The translations under genes and the position numbers were made by a program. A DNA stretch of 64,000 nt, from positions 186,001 to 250,000 of the forward strand of contig JBAJFG010000573.1 in assembly GCA_037903475.1 (NCBI GenBank), given 5' to 3'. Every line of letters starts with the position of its first letter. Positions within the stretch are counted from its first letter, which is position 1. The stretch comes from Ancylostoma caninum. Its lineage: Eukaryota; Nematoda; Chromadorea; Rhabditida; Ancylostomatidae. Below, in pieces: positions 38,401-43,558 of the stretch. Below the pieces are notes generated by a model. The model saw nothing but the letters and a program-made list of their open reading frames with translations. It searched no databases and was not told the origin of the DNA.

Positions 38401-39328
38401 CGAGAGTCTTTTTTACGAATTTAATTATCATTTGCCCTCGGATCTCGAAGGCGTAGCAGGCGAACGGTTGAGGATTGCCCAATAAAATTTGTTCAGGATC
38501 TCCCCTATGCCTGACATCTTCCATCATGACCGGATATTATGACATCATTGCCACACTGCAATCATCAACCCTCTATTCGGTAGTAGTTTCTGTGCTGGTC
38601 AGTCTTGCAGTCGTGGTTTTGTGTACCAGGCACTGCATTCTTTCCATTGTTGCTGGAATTGTTATTTGCTCCATAATGCTATGGACGATAGCAGCATCCA
38701 TCCTTCAGGGTGAGTTAAGTACTAAGCTGAATAATGAATCTACGAAAGATTTCTGTCTTTTTTAGGGTGGGAGCTGAGCGTTGTCGAATCGACCATAATT
38801 GTCCTTACCATCGGACTAAGTTTTGATTTCACCTTGCACTTTGCCGTTTCCTATAGGGAAGACAAGGAAGTCTGTGTCGAATCTCGAATAAGGTTCAAGA
38901 ATAACGCTATGCTTCCCTCCTCTCTACCTTAAGAACAGTTGGTTACAGTTCCTGTCTTTCATCGGCTGGACGTGCTTGTACTCTTGGAGCCGTCACCTCT
39001 ATACTATGCGGAATACCTTTATTGTTTGCCCACACAGCTGCCTTTACGCAGGTCAGGTTTGTTCCTATTAGCCCCTGCAAATCTGGCACGTCGTCTGCCA
39101 TCCATTTGCAATTTTCGTCTATTTTCGCGGCACTATTCGTTTCGATGAATACACTCAAGCACATGCAGACTCATACGTAACTGTCTAGTTCTATGCTAGT
39201 TCTAGGTTGGTTCACTTCTAGTAACACTTGGAATAACGTCATTATTTGGAGCTACCTTCGTGTTTCCAGCTGCACTGTCCTGCTGGATGTCGTTCCGTTC
39301 GGATAAAGTTCATGTCGTTCGATTTTGA
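4600..39328 (+). CDS. Dispatched family (CHE-14-like) sterol-sensing/RND membrane protein, N-terminus missing
   Basis: Dispatched proteins are 12-TM RND-type transporters in the plasma membrane. They release lipid-modified Hedgehog-type ligands, and in C. elegans CHE-14 acts in apical secretion in epithelia. I assembled the coding exons by eye: 4600-4747, 4799-4970, 5375-5484, 5552-5668, 11040-11239, 11290-11551, 11605-11723, 11766-11793, 25065-25192, 38048-38190, 38497-38709, 38766-38892, 38934-39051, 39206-39328. All junction phases agree and give 668 codons plus a stop. Diagnostic segments are GADDAFLL in TM4 with the RND acidic pair, SMFVTSATTAVAFISN in the sterol-sensing domain, GVEPI after the first SSD half, and GWELSVVES followed by GLSFDFTLHF in TM10. 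The family is usually around 1000 residues, so TM1 and much of the first extracellular loop lie upstream or were not recognised. The 13.3-kb and 12.9-kb introns are filled with transposons. Family assignment is firm. Orthology to che-14 rather than another Dispatched paralogue is not settled. Confidence 0.8.
5669..7095 (+). other. intronic sequence, no further feature recognised
   Basis: This is the first part of the 5.4-kb intron of the Dispatched-like gene. Short open frames are present but none shows family resemblance. Confidence 0.5.
7096..7976 (-). mobile_element. decayed mariner-type element, family T1 copy A
   Basis: TIRs of about 30 bp, TTAGGTTGTTACGTAAGTTT at the left and AAACTTATGTAACAACCTAA at the right, are flanked by TA. 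The interior is 81% or more of a copy-length match to 45528-46403 by eye (length 881 versus 876) but carries no intact transposase. Mariner C-terminus-like codons sit at the low-coordinate end on the minus strand, so the element points leftward. Confidence 0.75.
7977..8505. other. intronic sequence, no feature recognised
   Basis: No coding, RNA or repeat call is supported. Confidence 0.4.
8506..8720 (+). repeat. conserved leader of the minisatellite-bearing repeat (copy 1)
   Basis: GACTAGCGCCCCTACGGGTC followed by AAGTGGGGTGGGGCAGCCA recurs at 27022-27062. The following 100 bp are also alignable, ending in CTTATGAGTTG. In both places a 60-bp minisatellite follows on the same strand, so leader and array may be one mobile unit. 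A phrase CAGTCTGGCCG...CTCCGGACTT at 8673-8704 is shared with 20240 and 26115. Confidence 0.5.
8990..10260 (+). repeat. 60-bp minisatellite family, array 1 (degenerate, interrupted)
   Basis: Units of about 60 bp with a GGGCCACAGCGGACC core, a CTCCATC phrase and CGTATCTTGGCGTTCC repeat from about 8990 to 9775, then again from about 9980 to 10260. About 200 bp of unrelated sequence lies between. Open frames of 95-150 codons here are low-complexity readings of the array and should not be called genes. Confidence 0.7.
10273..10302. repeat. 30-bp perfect palindrome
   Basis: GTATGTAATTACATATATGT continuing to AATTACATAC is self-complementary over 30 bp. It directly follows the minisatellite array. 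Confidence 0.7.
10303..11039 (+). other. intronic sequence before exon island 2
   Basis: No gene or repeat family recognised. The last bases TTCCTCGCAG form the acceptor of the exon at 11040. Confidence 0.4.
11040..11793 (+). CDS. Dispatched-like gene, exon island 2 (SSD second half to second extracellular loop)
   Basis: Exons are 11040-11239, 11290-11551, 11605-11723 and probably 11766-11793. Introns are 40-60 nt, typical of nematodes. The first exon gives the SSD stretch RSSVRHSLTSMFVTSATTAV. The second carries CFAVYACITVVINYILVV and the TM after it. The third ends in the Dispatched-type GVEPI segment. The 28-nt fourth exon is supported only by phase (it joins both neighbours in frame) and by its CCAACAG acceptor. 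A Penelope-like fragment begins about 40 nt downstream. Confidence 0.72.
11836..12515 (+). mobile_element. Penelope-like element, RT fragment (dead)
   Basis: The translation shows Penelope-like RT phrases in order: KYVPPHLSN, ESFDVNFLYTTVSN (RT motif A region), then in shifted frames SECSNCNVFRW, RQVRDLALG and LPFLNVQVHLSNGE. At least two frameshifts and several stops break it. It lies in an intron of the Dispatched-like gene. The open frame over 11846-12097 can be mistaken for the next host exon. Confidence 0.75.
12560..13545. mobile_element. foldback element with 280-bp inverted arms, tRNA-like segment in each arm
   Basis: The left arm (about 12560-12837) and right arm (about 13278-13545) are imperfect reverse complements over about 280 bp. 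Shared phrases include GTTGGAAAGCTTATCTCA, CTCAAAATTCCATTTCCTGC and GGATAGCCGAGTGGATAGTG. The last resembles a tRNA A-box region. About 440 bp of spacer separates the arms. No transposase is visible. Confidence 0.7.
13603..14357. mobile_element. TTAA-flanked non-autonomous element 1
   Basis: The left end TTAAAGGCAGCACCCACGGA is complementary to the right end TCCGTGGGTGCTGCCTTTGA, giving TIRs of about 24 bp. The terminal TTAA at the left and TTGA at the right suggest a TTAA target site with one base changed. No transposase was found. It abuts element 2. Confidence 0.65.
14354..15565. mobile_element. TTAA-flanked non-autonomous element 2
   Basis: The left end TTGAAGGCAGTGTCCAGGCA is complementary to the right end TGCCTGGACACTGCCTTTAA, TIRs of about 23 bp. 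It shares the TTGA junction with element 1 and contains another palindromic element at 14704-15009. No transposase frame is recognised. Confidence 0.65.
14704..15009. mobile_element. palindromic MITE nested in the TTAA element
   Basis: TATAGTGGAGTCGTTTTGAC at the left end is the exact complement of GTCAAAACGACTCCACTATA at the right. The arms continue with CAGTGCGTT and GGCATTGGAGCACGCA. It is about 306 bp with TA at both ends. Confidence 0.7.
16340..16870 (+). repeat. 117-bp tandem repeat, array 1
   Basis: About four units contain CATATTCGTGTTCAGCGCA, a CCC-rich middle and a GAAAAATCAATAAAATCGAT end. The array is preceded by CATACCCGGCTTCGCTCGGG (16050-16072) and followed by an (AC)n stretch and TTCTACTTTATATATACAGA at about 16990. 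Confidence 0.65.
17130..17390 (+). repeat. dispersed repeat R1, partial copy 2
   Basis: The stretch from AAGCGCGATGATGATAGGAA through AGCCGCCAGAAATACGACCC to AGCAGCAATAGGAGTAGCCA matches 40775-40960 closely, and its end matches CGCTGTTTGGCTC at 41365. Confidence 0.65.
17960..18540 (-). repeat. 117-bp tandem repeat, array 2 (opposite orientation)
   Basis: About five units carry the complement of the 16340-16870 unit (ATTGATTTATTGATTTTAT, then TGTCTCCTGGGGT, then GAACACGAATATGACAACC). Because 117 is a multiple of three, a 136-codon open frame (18084-18494, minus) repeats every 39 residues. It is a property of the array, not evidence of a gene. Confidence 0.7.
19475..19900. mobile_element. TTAA-flanked MITE, 426 bp
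   Basis: TTAAAGGCAGTGTGTCACCT at the left and the complement ending GGAGACACACTGCCTTTAA at the right form TIRs of about 28 bp, with TTAA at both termini. It shares the TTAAAGGCAG start with the elements at 13603 and 14354. Confidence 0.75.
19901..20490 (+). other. intronic sequence with one shared short palindrome
   Basis: CCAGTCTGACCGTCCGGCTA continuing to ACGCCGAACTT (20228-20258) matches, in reverse, the phrase near 26115 and resembles 8673. Otherwise nothing is recognised. Confidence 0.4.
20490..20665 (+). repeat. tandem repeat, about 30-bp unit
   Basis: About six degenerate units with the core CCCGTCAAATGTATCGCC repeat here. Open frames in two registers repeat CH/MYRHT-like residues and are judged non-genic. 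Confidence 0.6.
20777..21127 (+). repeat. dispersed repeat R3, copy 1 (direct repeat with 22998-23346)
   Basis: From GGGTGGGTCTATCTTTCATC to GGCCGGCAGGAAATGAATAA the sequence is nearly identical to 22998-23346. Inside is GGGCCACCGAAGACGTCGAG, which in copy 2 reads GACGTCGAAACGTC, similar to the GAAAC end of hammerhead-like motifs in PLE terminal repeats. The two copies flank a broken RTE insertion. Confidence 0.65.
21140..22800 (-). pseudogene. RTE-type endonuclease-reverse transcriptase, internally deleted copy
   Basis: Reading from 22795 down to 21150, the translation matches the 996-residue ORF at 60953-63943. It covers the endonuclease (TLKVGTLTDRSCELAEALE, QTGC, GDL), part of the linker, then RT (IPIWKRKGDPAECSNSRPI and TTDAIHATRLMIEKH). 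The join near 21760 skips roughly 270 residues between linker and RT. Frameshifts near 22450 and 22150 also break it, and it stops in the RT thumb at about 21150. It is dead. Confidence 0.85.
22998..23346 (+). repeat. dispersed repeat R3, copy 2
   Basis: Near-identical to 20777-21127, including GGCCGGCAGGAAATGAATAA at the end. It carries the phrase AAGACGTCGAAACGTCAGGC at about 23138-23158. Confidence 0.65.
23390..24080. repeat. inverted pair of Penelope-type terminal repeats with hammerhead-like motif
   Basis: The minus strand of about 23395-23500 and the plus strand of about 23965-24075 share about 105 bp: CCTCTGAAGAAGACGGTCCT, CGTCGAAACGTTAGGTCACA, AATAAACATT and CAACCTGGTGTGGCAAAG. CTGAAGA, then a GACG/CGTC stem, then GAAAC, resembles the hammerhead ribozyme core known from Penelope-like terminal repeats. 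One extra A sits next to stem II, so activity is doubtful. Confidence 0.5.
24081..25064 (+). other. intronic sequence, nothing recognised
   Basis: No repeat family or coding similarity seen. GGGAGCAG at the end is the acceptor of the probable exon at 25065. Confidence 0.4.
25065..25192 (+). CDS. Dispatched-like gene, probable isolated exon in the second extracellular loop
   Basis: The exon follows GGGAGCAG, is phase-compatible with 11766-11793 and 38048-38190, and ends at CAAA/GTTGAG. It encodes DDLWDMLEFQKNI and later SWMGRFLNSNSTC. That resembles the loop of Dispatched proteins in which an LW..L.F/C..I pattern is followed by W...F....C. Homology is weak, so phase and position carry most of the weight. 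Confidence 0.45.
25450..25640 (-). repeat. 60-bp minisatellite family, short array 2 with GT-rich leader
   Basis: GTGTGTCAGTGTGTGTGAAA (about 25480) precedes units reading GGGTCCAACGCTGTGATAAG and GTGCGCCGGCG, the complement of the unit at 27190-28410. The GT-rich leader plus unit order recurs at 33010-33470. Confidence 0.6.
26180..26445. mobile_element. AT-rich MITE with CAGTGGCGGACGCAG termini, copy 1
   Basis: CAGTGGCGGACGCAG at the left and CTGCGTCCGCCACTG at the right are exact complements, followed inward by G-runs and C-runs and an AT-rich middle. It sits inside an (AT)n microsatellite on both sides. A second copy is at 40207-40494. Confidence 0.8.
26476..27013. mobile_element. 538-bp non-autonomous element with 34-bp perfect TIRs
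   Basis: AGGGGGGGCCATAAGTTATT and the following GTACAACGTTTGC at the left are the exact complement of the right end GCAAACGTTGTAC plus AATAACTTATGGCCCCCCCT. TA-rich flanks suit a Tc1/mariner-like TA target. No transposase frame is seen. The perfect TIRs suggest a fairly young insertion. Confidence 0.75.
27015..28410 (+). repeat. 60-bp minisatellite, array 3, with 238-bp higher-order period
   Basis: A leader at 27022-27062 shared with 8511 precedes about 20 units of about 60 bp: GGGCCACGGCGGGCC, CTTTCTC, ATCGGTGGACCCGTGTC, then CTGGCGTCCCC. The phrase GTGTCATTGAGTTCCCCAC recurs at 27683, 27921 and 28159, so blocks of four units repeat every 238 bp. High GC and lack of stops give open frames of 60-200 codons in several frames on both strands. 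None is credible as a gene. Confidence 0.85.
28470..28665 (+). mobile_element. Penelope-like element RT fragment
   Basis: The translation WLPYLNTQLMLENSKLHV then WYRKESSKNIILHARSADP and AVKRAVVRN matches the segment after the RT core of Penelope-like elements. Both ends are abrupt: minisatellite upstream, broken RTE downstream. Confidence 0.75.
28666..30985 (-). pseudogene. RTE-type endonuclease-reverse transcriptase, frameshifted and 3'-truncated
   Basis: From about 30873 down to 28666 the translation follows the 996-residue ORF at 60953-63943. It covers the endonuclease (TLNVGTLTGRSCELAEALEF, then YGTRNEDGERILEYADSHN), linker (CGPARIKWWRLKEKEA), RT fingers (MKPAKATGPDDVAAELWKS), FLDLEKAFDHV and LYADDLML. 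Frameshifts separate the blocks near 30360, 30280, 29790 and 29390. The copy stops just after the YADD box, where a Penelope fragment begins. GGATTCGAACTCGGGACACC at about 30950 in the 5' flank resembles a tRNA T-arm. Confidence 0.85.
30986..31475 (+). other. intronic sequence, nothing recognised
   Basis: No supported feature. Confidence 0.4.
31480..32960 (+). pseudogene. second RTE-clade element, 5' UTR and endonuclease fragment
   Basis: A 5' leader (GGGATCCTAGCCGGTTAGTT at 31497) precedes an endonuclease-like reading. In order come TAHTLASDAFIEDSMM, GEELFLGTCDSRGVGGVGVL, AYAPTSSYDEDKIEAFY, AKIGPRRTPEELHIGTHGLQ and, after a stop at 32577, EVDHIIVNQRF and GPDHRLLRARLFF. The N..E..YAP..D..H order is that of APE endonucleases of RTE elements. 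It is broken near 32100, 32400, 32577 and 32728 and ends before the RT. It belongs to a different subfamily from the copy at 60953. Confidence 0.75.
33005..33475 (-). repeat. 60-bp minisatellite family, array 4 with GT-rich leader
   Basis: CACGTGTGTGTGTCAGTGTG is followed by irregular sequence and then, from about 33230, four units such as GGGTCCGACGATGTGACAAG, AGCGCACCAGGGTAAAGAAG and TGGGGAGACGCCTG. These are the complement of arrays 1 and 3. A single further unit lies at about 36268-36320. Confidence 0.6.
33480..34139 (+). other. intronic sequence, nothing recognised
   Basis: No supported feature apart from a T-run at about 33930. Confidence 0.4.
34140..35033 (-). mobile_element. decayed mariner element with transposase remnant
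   Basis: TTAGGTTGGTCCGAAAGTCT at the left and CTTTCGGACCAACCTAA at the right, flanked by TA. The minus-strand translation retains CQSLLMRPHRRNFLRQ and then IGYENW in place of the usual GDE-W box. The last catalytic region reads SPDSCPSEYHLL, with E where mariners have D. Several frameshifts are present. At 894 bp it is shorter than a full mariner of about 1.3 kb. Confidence 0.8.
35210..36110 (-). mobile_element. Penelope-like element 3' part with GIY-YIG endonuclease, carrying a nested MITE
   Basis: From about 36110 down to 35820 the minus strand reads CDLRGTVYVINCASCCEKYI, GGIMRPLRKR and then SRHRTLRHTNEPP. This is the CCHH/GIY-YIG endonuclease of Penelope-like elements (the YVI...YIGG pair). 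At 35252-35290 the complement reads GTCTGACGAAGGCATTAAAT and GCGGAAAG, a hammerhead-like motif expected in the terminal repeat. A MITE at 35498-35726 is inserted between them. Confidence 0.7.
35498..35726. mobile_element. MITE with 40-bp near-perfect TIRs
   Basis: AAAGTTATTCATGCTTGCGG then CGCGTCAAAGTTTACGCGCC at the left is the exact complement of the right end. It is 229 bp with no coding capacity. It interrupts the Penelope-like copy. Confidence 0.85.
36111..36240 (+). mobile_element. Penelope-like endonuclease tail, inverted against the copy to its left
   Basis: CGGACCTTGAGACACACGAA and CCGTGTTCTCCATCGTCAC repeat, in opposite orientation, the segment at about 35830-35957. The arms are about 130 bp with about 150 bp between. 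It translates as YRTLRHTNEPP then RKMKGTREIRRQ. Confidence 0.65.
36241..36776 (+). other. GC-rich intronic sequence with one minisatellite unit and a hairpin
   Basis: About 36268-36320 is one unit of the 60-bp family in minus orientation. ACTTGGGTAAGTGGATGCTTACCCAAGGT at about 36527-36555 forms a hairpin with an 8-9 bp stem. No gene is recognised. Confidence 0.45.
36777..37640 (-). repeat. dispersed repeat R2, uninterrupted copy B
   Basis: Continuous match to 15590-15960 followed by 18740-19200. Minus-strand phrases shared with copy A are VFGQRLCCHPV, GKDVIETLHAAISMSTSF and RRVDKTFG. The conserved amino-acid phrases hint that the unit once coded for protein, but I cannot name it. Confidence 0.6.
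37641..38047 (+). other. intronic sequence with (CA)n microsatellite
   Basis: A CACGCACGCACACACACATA-type stretch lies at 37722-37768. ACAGCGAATACTCAG at the end is the acceptor for the exon at 38048. Confidence 0.5.
38048..39328 (+). CDS. Dispatched-like gene, exon island 3 (TM7-TM12 and stop)
   Basis: Exons are 38048-38190, 38497-38709, 38766-38892, 38934-39051 and 39206-39328. The first is a phase-matched extracellular-loop exon. The second holds the long helix SSTLYSVVVSVLVSLAVVVL. The third carries GWELSVVES and the TM10 motif GLSFDFTLHFAVSYR. The fourth carries SSAGRACTLGAVTSILCGIP. The fifth carries VGSLLVTLGITSLFGATFVF and a stop at 39326-39328. The intron 38893-38933 is only 41 nt with a TTAAG acceptor, chosen because it alone keeps the frame. 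Confidence 0.75.
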
Positions 39329-40206
39329 AAAACCATAGAGATTCTATTTTCAAGTTTTGCTATGTGTTTGTAAAGCTGCACGGATTGTAAGATTTTTCAG
39401 CAATTAAACGGTTGAAACATCCACTTGTTTAAAATTTTCGATCGATTCTAGGGCAACTTATACTATATGCATGAATTCGTCCTGTGTGTGTTTCCGTGAT
39501 GAAGGAGCGGCCAAAACGCGTATCTTACGCAGCCCAAGTGCAGGAACTCTTACACGTAAATACTCATCGAGCAAAAACTGGCTCATTAAATCATCGACTT
39601 TCTCACTTGTGTTCCGCATTCATCAGACCTTTCCCTTATTGAGTATCATCCGAGTACCAGATGCAAACCTGCGACAACAACAGATTGCTGATCTGGAGCA
39701 TGCCGGAGTTGCCTTTCAAAAGTTTGTAGTCATTTGCAATTTCACTTTCCACTGTAAAGGCATACCGTTTTTACTAGCTTGTTGGGGAAGAATCATCAAA
39801 CTGAAGGCTTTGAAAGTGATGAGGAACGTAGTGTTCAAGTCGAGTTATAACACCCTGAACAAGAGGGTTTATTTCGACAATTGATTGCACACCAGCCTGA
39901 TAGTTGCAGGCCGAAATGAAGTTACTTGAAGCAGCGGTAGTGATGCCATCGTGAGGAGATCCTATCTCTCTCTCTTGTGTGAAGAAGACAAAGATATCGA
40001 GAGACAAGACGTTGTAGCAGTTTTTGATGATTCCCATTCACACCTGAGCGGTAGAGATCATTTCGTAGCCGGCTACCGCATCTGAATATCGGAGCAGAAG
40101 ATCCTCGACGAGACCACGTGTGCATGGCGCATTAACACATTTGCCACTACTATAGATACTCGGCCCATCCCTCACAGATGAAACCTCAGTCATGATATGT
40201 AAATGT
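39329..40206 (+). other. downstream flank of the Dispatched-like gene
   Basis: This stretch probably includes the 3' UTR. A 137-codon frame at 39471-39884 (plus) and overlapping minus-strand frames show no family resemblance. An alternative donor at 39307 (AAA/GTTCAT) would let the gene continue, but no convincing next exon was found. Confidence 0.35.
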
Positions 40207-40494
40207 CAGTGGCGGACGCAGGGGGGGGGGGCGCACTCCCCCCCCCCCCCGAGAATGGGACGCGAAATTTTTGAAGTTGCTTTACAATACAAATAATAAT
40301 CTTGTATTATTTTTAATTGTTTATCTTCATTATAATTTTTAGTACAATTTTTATTTATTATTTATTATTATAATTAATTTTTTTTATTATTTTTATTTCC
40401 CGTCTGGGTCCCCAAAACGGCGGAGACCGCACTTTTTTCCAACGCCCCCCCCCCCCTCCCTCCCCCTCCCGCCTACTTTCTGCGCCCGCCAGTG
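40207..40494. mobile_element. AT-rich MITE with CAGTGGCGGACGCAG terminus, copy 2
   Basis: It starts with CAGTGGCGGACGCAGGGGGG and ends CTTTCTGCGCCCGCCA. The interior matches 26180-26445, including CCGTCTGGGTCCCCAAAACG. The right terminus has changed from CCACTG to CCAGTG. Confidence 0.8.
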
Positions 40495-40769
40495 GTAAAA
40501 GCCTGCAATGGGACCTTCAGGTGAACCCAATTACATCCAAAGAAAAAAAAACAAGCTACTCAGTGACTGTCCTACATGTTCTATATCCACTCCAACGGAG
40601 TGCATTTGTGAACTTGCAATAAAATCAGCAAAAAGACTGATTATTTGCTGAAAGCAGCACAGCTATGAATTTGTATGAACTGCACACACTCTAGTAGAAG
40701 CAAGCATTAGAGGAAGCAGGCAGACTGTAACTTATCGCATCTTTGTTGGAGGAGAGCCAAAGTAGGTAA

Positions 40770-41995
40770 CAGGGCCAAGCGCGATGATGATAGAAAGTCG
40801 ACCCCCATACGACCCCCCCCCCCCTCTCAGCCGCCAGAAATACGACCCTTTTTCGAACACAAATTTCAAGTGAGATGAGAAATGAGAAGTGAAATGAATG
40901 CACGCACTACTCAATTTCAAATATAAATGTTATAGCAGCAATAGGAGTAGCCACCGCGTACACCATGAAGGATTCGATCTCCTCTCTATCCAGAATTTTT
41001 GCAAAAAGTTGAAATGTACGCGTTTGGCGAATATCGCTCTGAAAGCATGAGTTCAGACTTGCTCAAGCAAATTGCTTCAGATTTGTCATTAAAAATATCG
41101 ATATACATCTAAAATTTTTGCACCACTTGAAATAAAGTGTTCTTGTAGTGGGCTCGAGATATTCGGACGGAGTGCACGAAAGGACACTAAATCAAATTGC
41201 AGGACTGGGCAGGACTAGCAATACGAACATGCAAAAATTTTCATCTAAAATTTTGGTTTGCTCAGAGGTTTGGTTGTAGATGGACATGAATAGAAGGATA
41301 TCTAGCCAGTAGAGTGCCAATTTTTTCCCAGTTTTGTGTAGTCGAAGGTTTGCGCTTCCACGCTGTTTGGCTCCTTTTTCCGCATTTAAAATTTAAATTA
41401 AAATCAAATAAATATTAAATAAATTGAATAAATTAAATATAGTTAAAATCATTTCATTTAAAGTCTTTTATAGACGACCGCGAAGCTCTATAAGGGCCAA
41501 GAGTTTCACAGTCCGAGCGGGAACGGCATACGTCTCTTTGAGCAAAAAGGCAGCTACCATAAATTCTCTTGCTGCTTTCAAAAGATTTGCCATCCCTAAG
41601 ATAACTACCTTCTAACAGAGTAATGGTGCAATTTCAGTTTTAACTTGCTATGATTGCATTGAAAGGAATGTTAATACTGATTTTTACTCATGTAATGAAA
41701 ACTATTTTTTAACATCTGTCTTAAACAGCGTAATAAATGTATGTATGTATTTATCTCCACCGCGATTCAACTCCGTCGATAAAAACATGTGAAAAAGGCC
41801 ATTTTTATCGGCGGAACCTCGTCGTCGTAATTCTCTTGCTGAATCTTTTCTCTTCAACCTGGAGACCTGAAACTTGACAACCACGATCCCCCACCTCCAC
41901 GACTCCCTCCCCCTTTATCCGCCCACCAAACGACCCCCCCCCCCCCATAATTTATCAACACACGCTTGACCCTGGTAGGTAATCACAGCTGTTAC
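40770..41995 (+). repeat. dispersed repeat R1, copy 3, with internal AT-rich insertion
   Basis: 40775-40960 matches 17135-17325. 41340-41385 matches 17345-17390. 41755-41880 is the complement of 2893-3010. About 41390-41740 has no match in the other copies, is AT-rich, and holds a 63-codon frame (41424-41615) that I do not recognise. ACGCTTGACCCTGG near 41965 matches the end seen at 3820. Confidence 0.6.
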
Positions 41996-42099
41996 AGCTC
42001 TAAGAAACTGTCAAAGCATGTTCGGAGAGTATAAACGTTCGACCTTTTTTGAATTTCGGCACAGTGAATATATTATAGTTTTCTCGAGTAACTTCAGCA

Positions 42100-43170
42100 G
42101 TAAACCAAGATTTTCACAGTCTTTATTTCTGCAAACGTTTCGGCGTCGTCGCCTATGTCAGAGCCTTGAAATTCAAAACCAGATGTAATGTTTCCTCCCA
42201 AACACACAATCAGCCCACAAGTTATAATCCAACATGAGAGTAGAAGCGAAAAACGAGATCAGTGGGGTAAAACCTGGCAATGCTTACCTAGATAGCCGTT
42301 CAGCCGCGATATAATAGTACTGCAGCGTTGAATAGGTGTGCCGCTACTAGTAAGTAGGCCGCGCCTGCCCCGTAGATCAAAACTCGTGAAGGTCTTGATT
42401 GCAAAGGTACAGAGCCAGTTTGTTTGTCACTGCAATGCACTCTTCCTTCCTATTCATTTAAGGATTTCCAGCGGTTATCCAATACGCTTCTAATGTTCTG
42501 CGGGCTACAACTTCGGGTTCCCACAATAAAATAGTGACAGCCGCCTCGAATGATCTGTTTCCGTGACTAAGTCTGCGATGAGCCCCCAGAGGTGTTGCCT
42601 TAGAGAAGCCGTTGCCCCATCGCCAATCTCCTAATTTGTTTGTAGTGATGCCCTGACCAGCAAAAAATAGCGCATTTTGGACATTCGTCCAGGAGCGTCA
42701 TCACCTGCCTAATAGTAAAACCGTGAAGTGTGATGTTTGGACAGAAGTTCAAAAATAGATTACAATGCGGCCTCATTGGATGCGTTGGTATAAAGCGAGG
42801 TTAAATCGAAGGATTCAAAGGCACACTCGCTGTCAACGCGCTGTACTTATTATGGGTCGAACCTTGAAGTCCCTGAGGTCATTATGAGTGAGAGCAGCGG
42901 GTGAGAGTTTACGCATTTTTACAAAGACATAAAGACAGGACATACACGGCAACTGTTCTTTAGACTTGTTACTTTCGCTTTGCTTAGCCCTCCAGATTTT
43001 GTTGTTTCCAGCCAAACCTTGTTGAGGCGACGGTATTGCCTTGCAAACTCCTGCGCTGAAGAAACCCGATACAATGTCTCATCCTCAAGGTGGTTCTGTG
43101 TGATCGCTATGTCTAATTCACGTGACATGACGACAAATTCGCCTCCCATGTCGCTGGTTGAGATTTTGAT
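42100..43170 (-). mobile_element. Penelope-like element, internally deleted, with hammerhead-like 3' motif
   Basis: Reading leftward: MGGEFVVMSRELDIAITQNH, then RQYRRLNKVWLETTKSGG and PVF (RT N-terminal region), DLRDFKVRPIISTARGPT-like phrases, and FESFDLTSLYTNASNEAAL (RT motif A). After a deletion come fragments of a GIY-YIG tail (RRTLEAYWITAGNP and MNRKEECIAVTNKL). At 42133-42163 the complement CTGACATAGGCGACGACGCC plus GAAACG resembles a hammerhead core. Several stops and frameshifts are present. Confidence 0.75.
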
Positions 43171-43295
43171 CTCGCCCTCAGCAGAAAGTTACCGTATCCC
43201 ACGTAGGCCGTGGGGCCGTGAGATTACTTACTGGCGGTTTTTTAGAGTATGATGTTAAAATTGAGAAAACAAATGTGGTGAGTAGACGGAAATTA

Positions 43296-43558
43296 GCGCA
43301 CTCGCGCGCGTCCCCGCCTGCTACACGTGACTCCCTTAAATATGCAAAAGATAGGTTGCTACAAGGCAGCGTGGGGTTAAAAAAGAGCACACTTTCGAAA
43401 ACCGCGAGGAATTTCTCGACAACCTAATAGTTGAGGAACTCGCTCCATGGTCGTTATGACCTTGCTCTTTTTTTAACCCCACGCTGCCTTGCAGCAACCT
43501 ATTTTTTGCATATTTAAGGGAGTCACGTGTAGCAGGCGGGGACGCGCGCGGGTGCGCT
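43296..43558. mobile_element. hairpin element with two 95-bp arms
   Basis: The left arm (43296-43391: GCGCGCGTCCCCGCCTGC, TACACGTGACTCCCTTAAAT, GGCAGCGTGGGGTTAAAAAA) is the near-perfect complement of 43460-43558. About 70 bp separates the arms. Whether it moves as DNA or folds as RNA cannot be told. Confidence 0.75.

Noticed and set aside
38341..38460. KLSFDEIQSRVFF segment as an extra Dispatched exon
   Set aside because: The acceptor phase fits, but no donor with the needed phase exists before the stop.
39471..39884. 137-codon frame as a C-terminal exon of the host gene
   Set aside because: No homology, and the Dispatched frame already ends at 39328.
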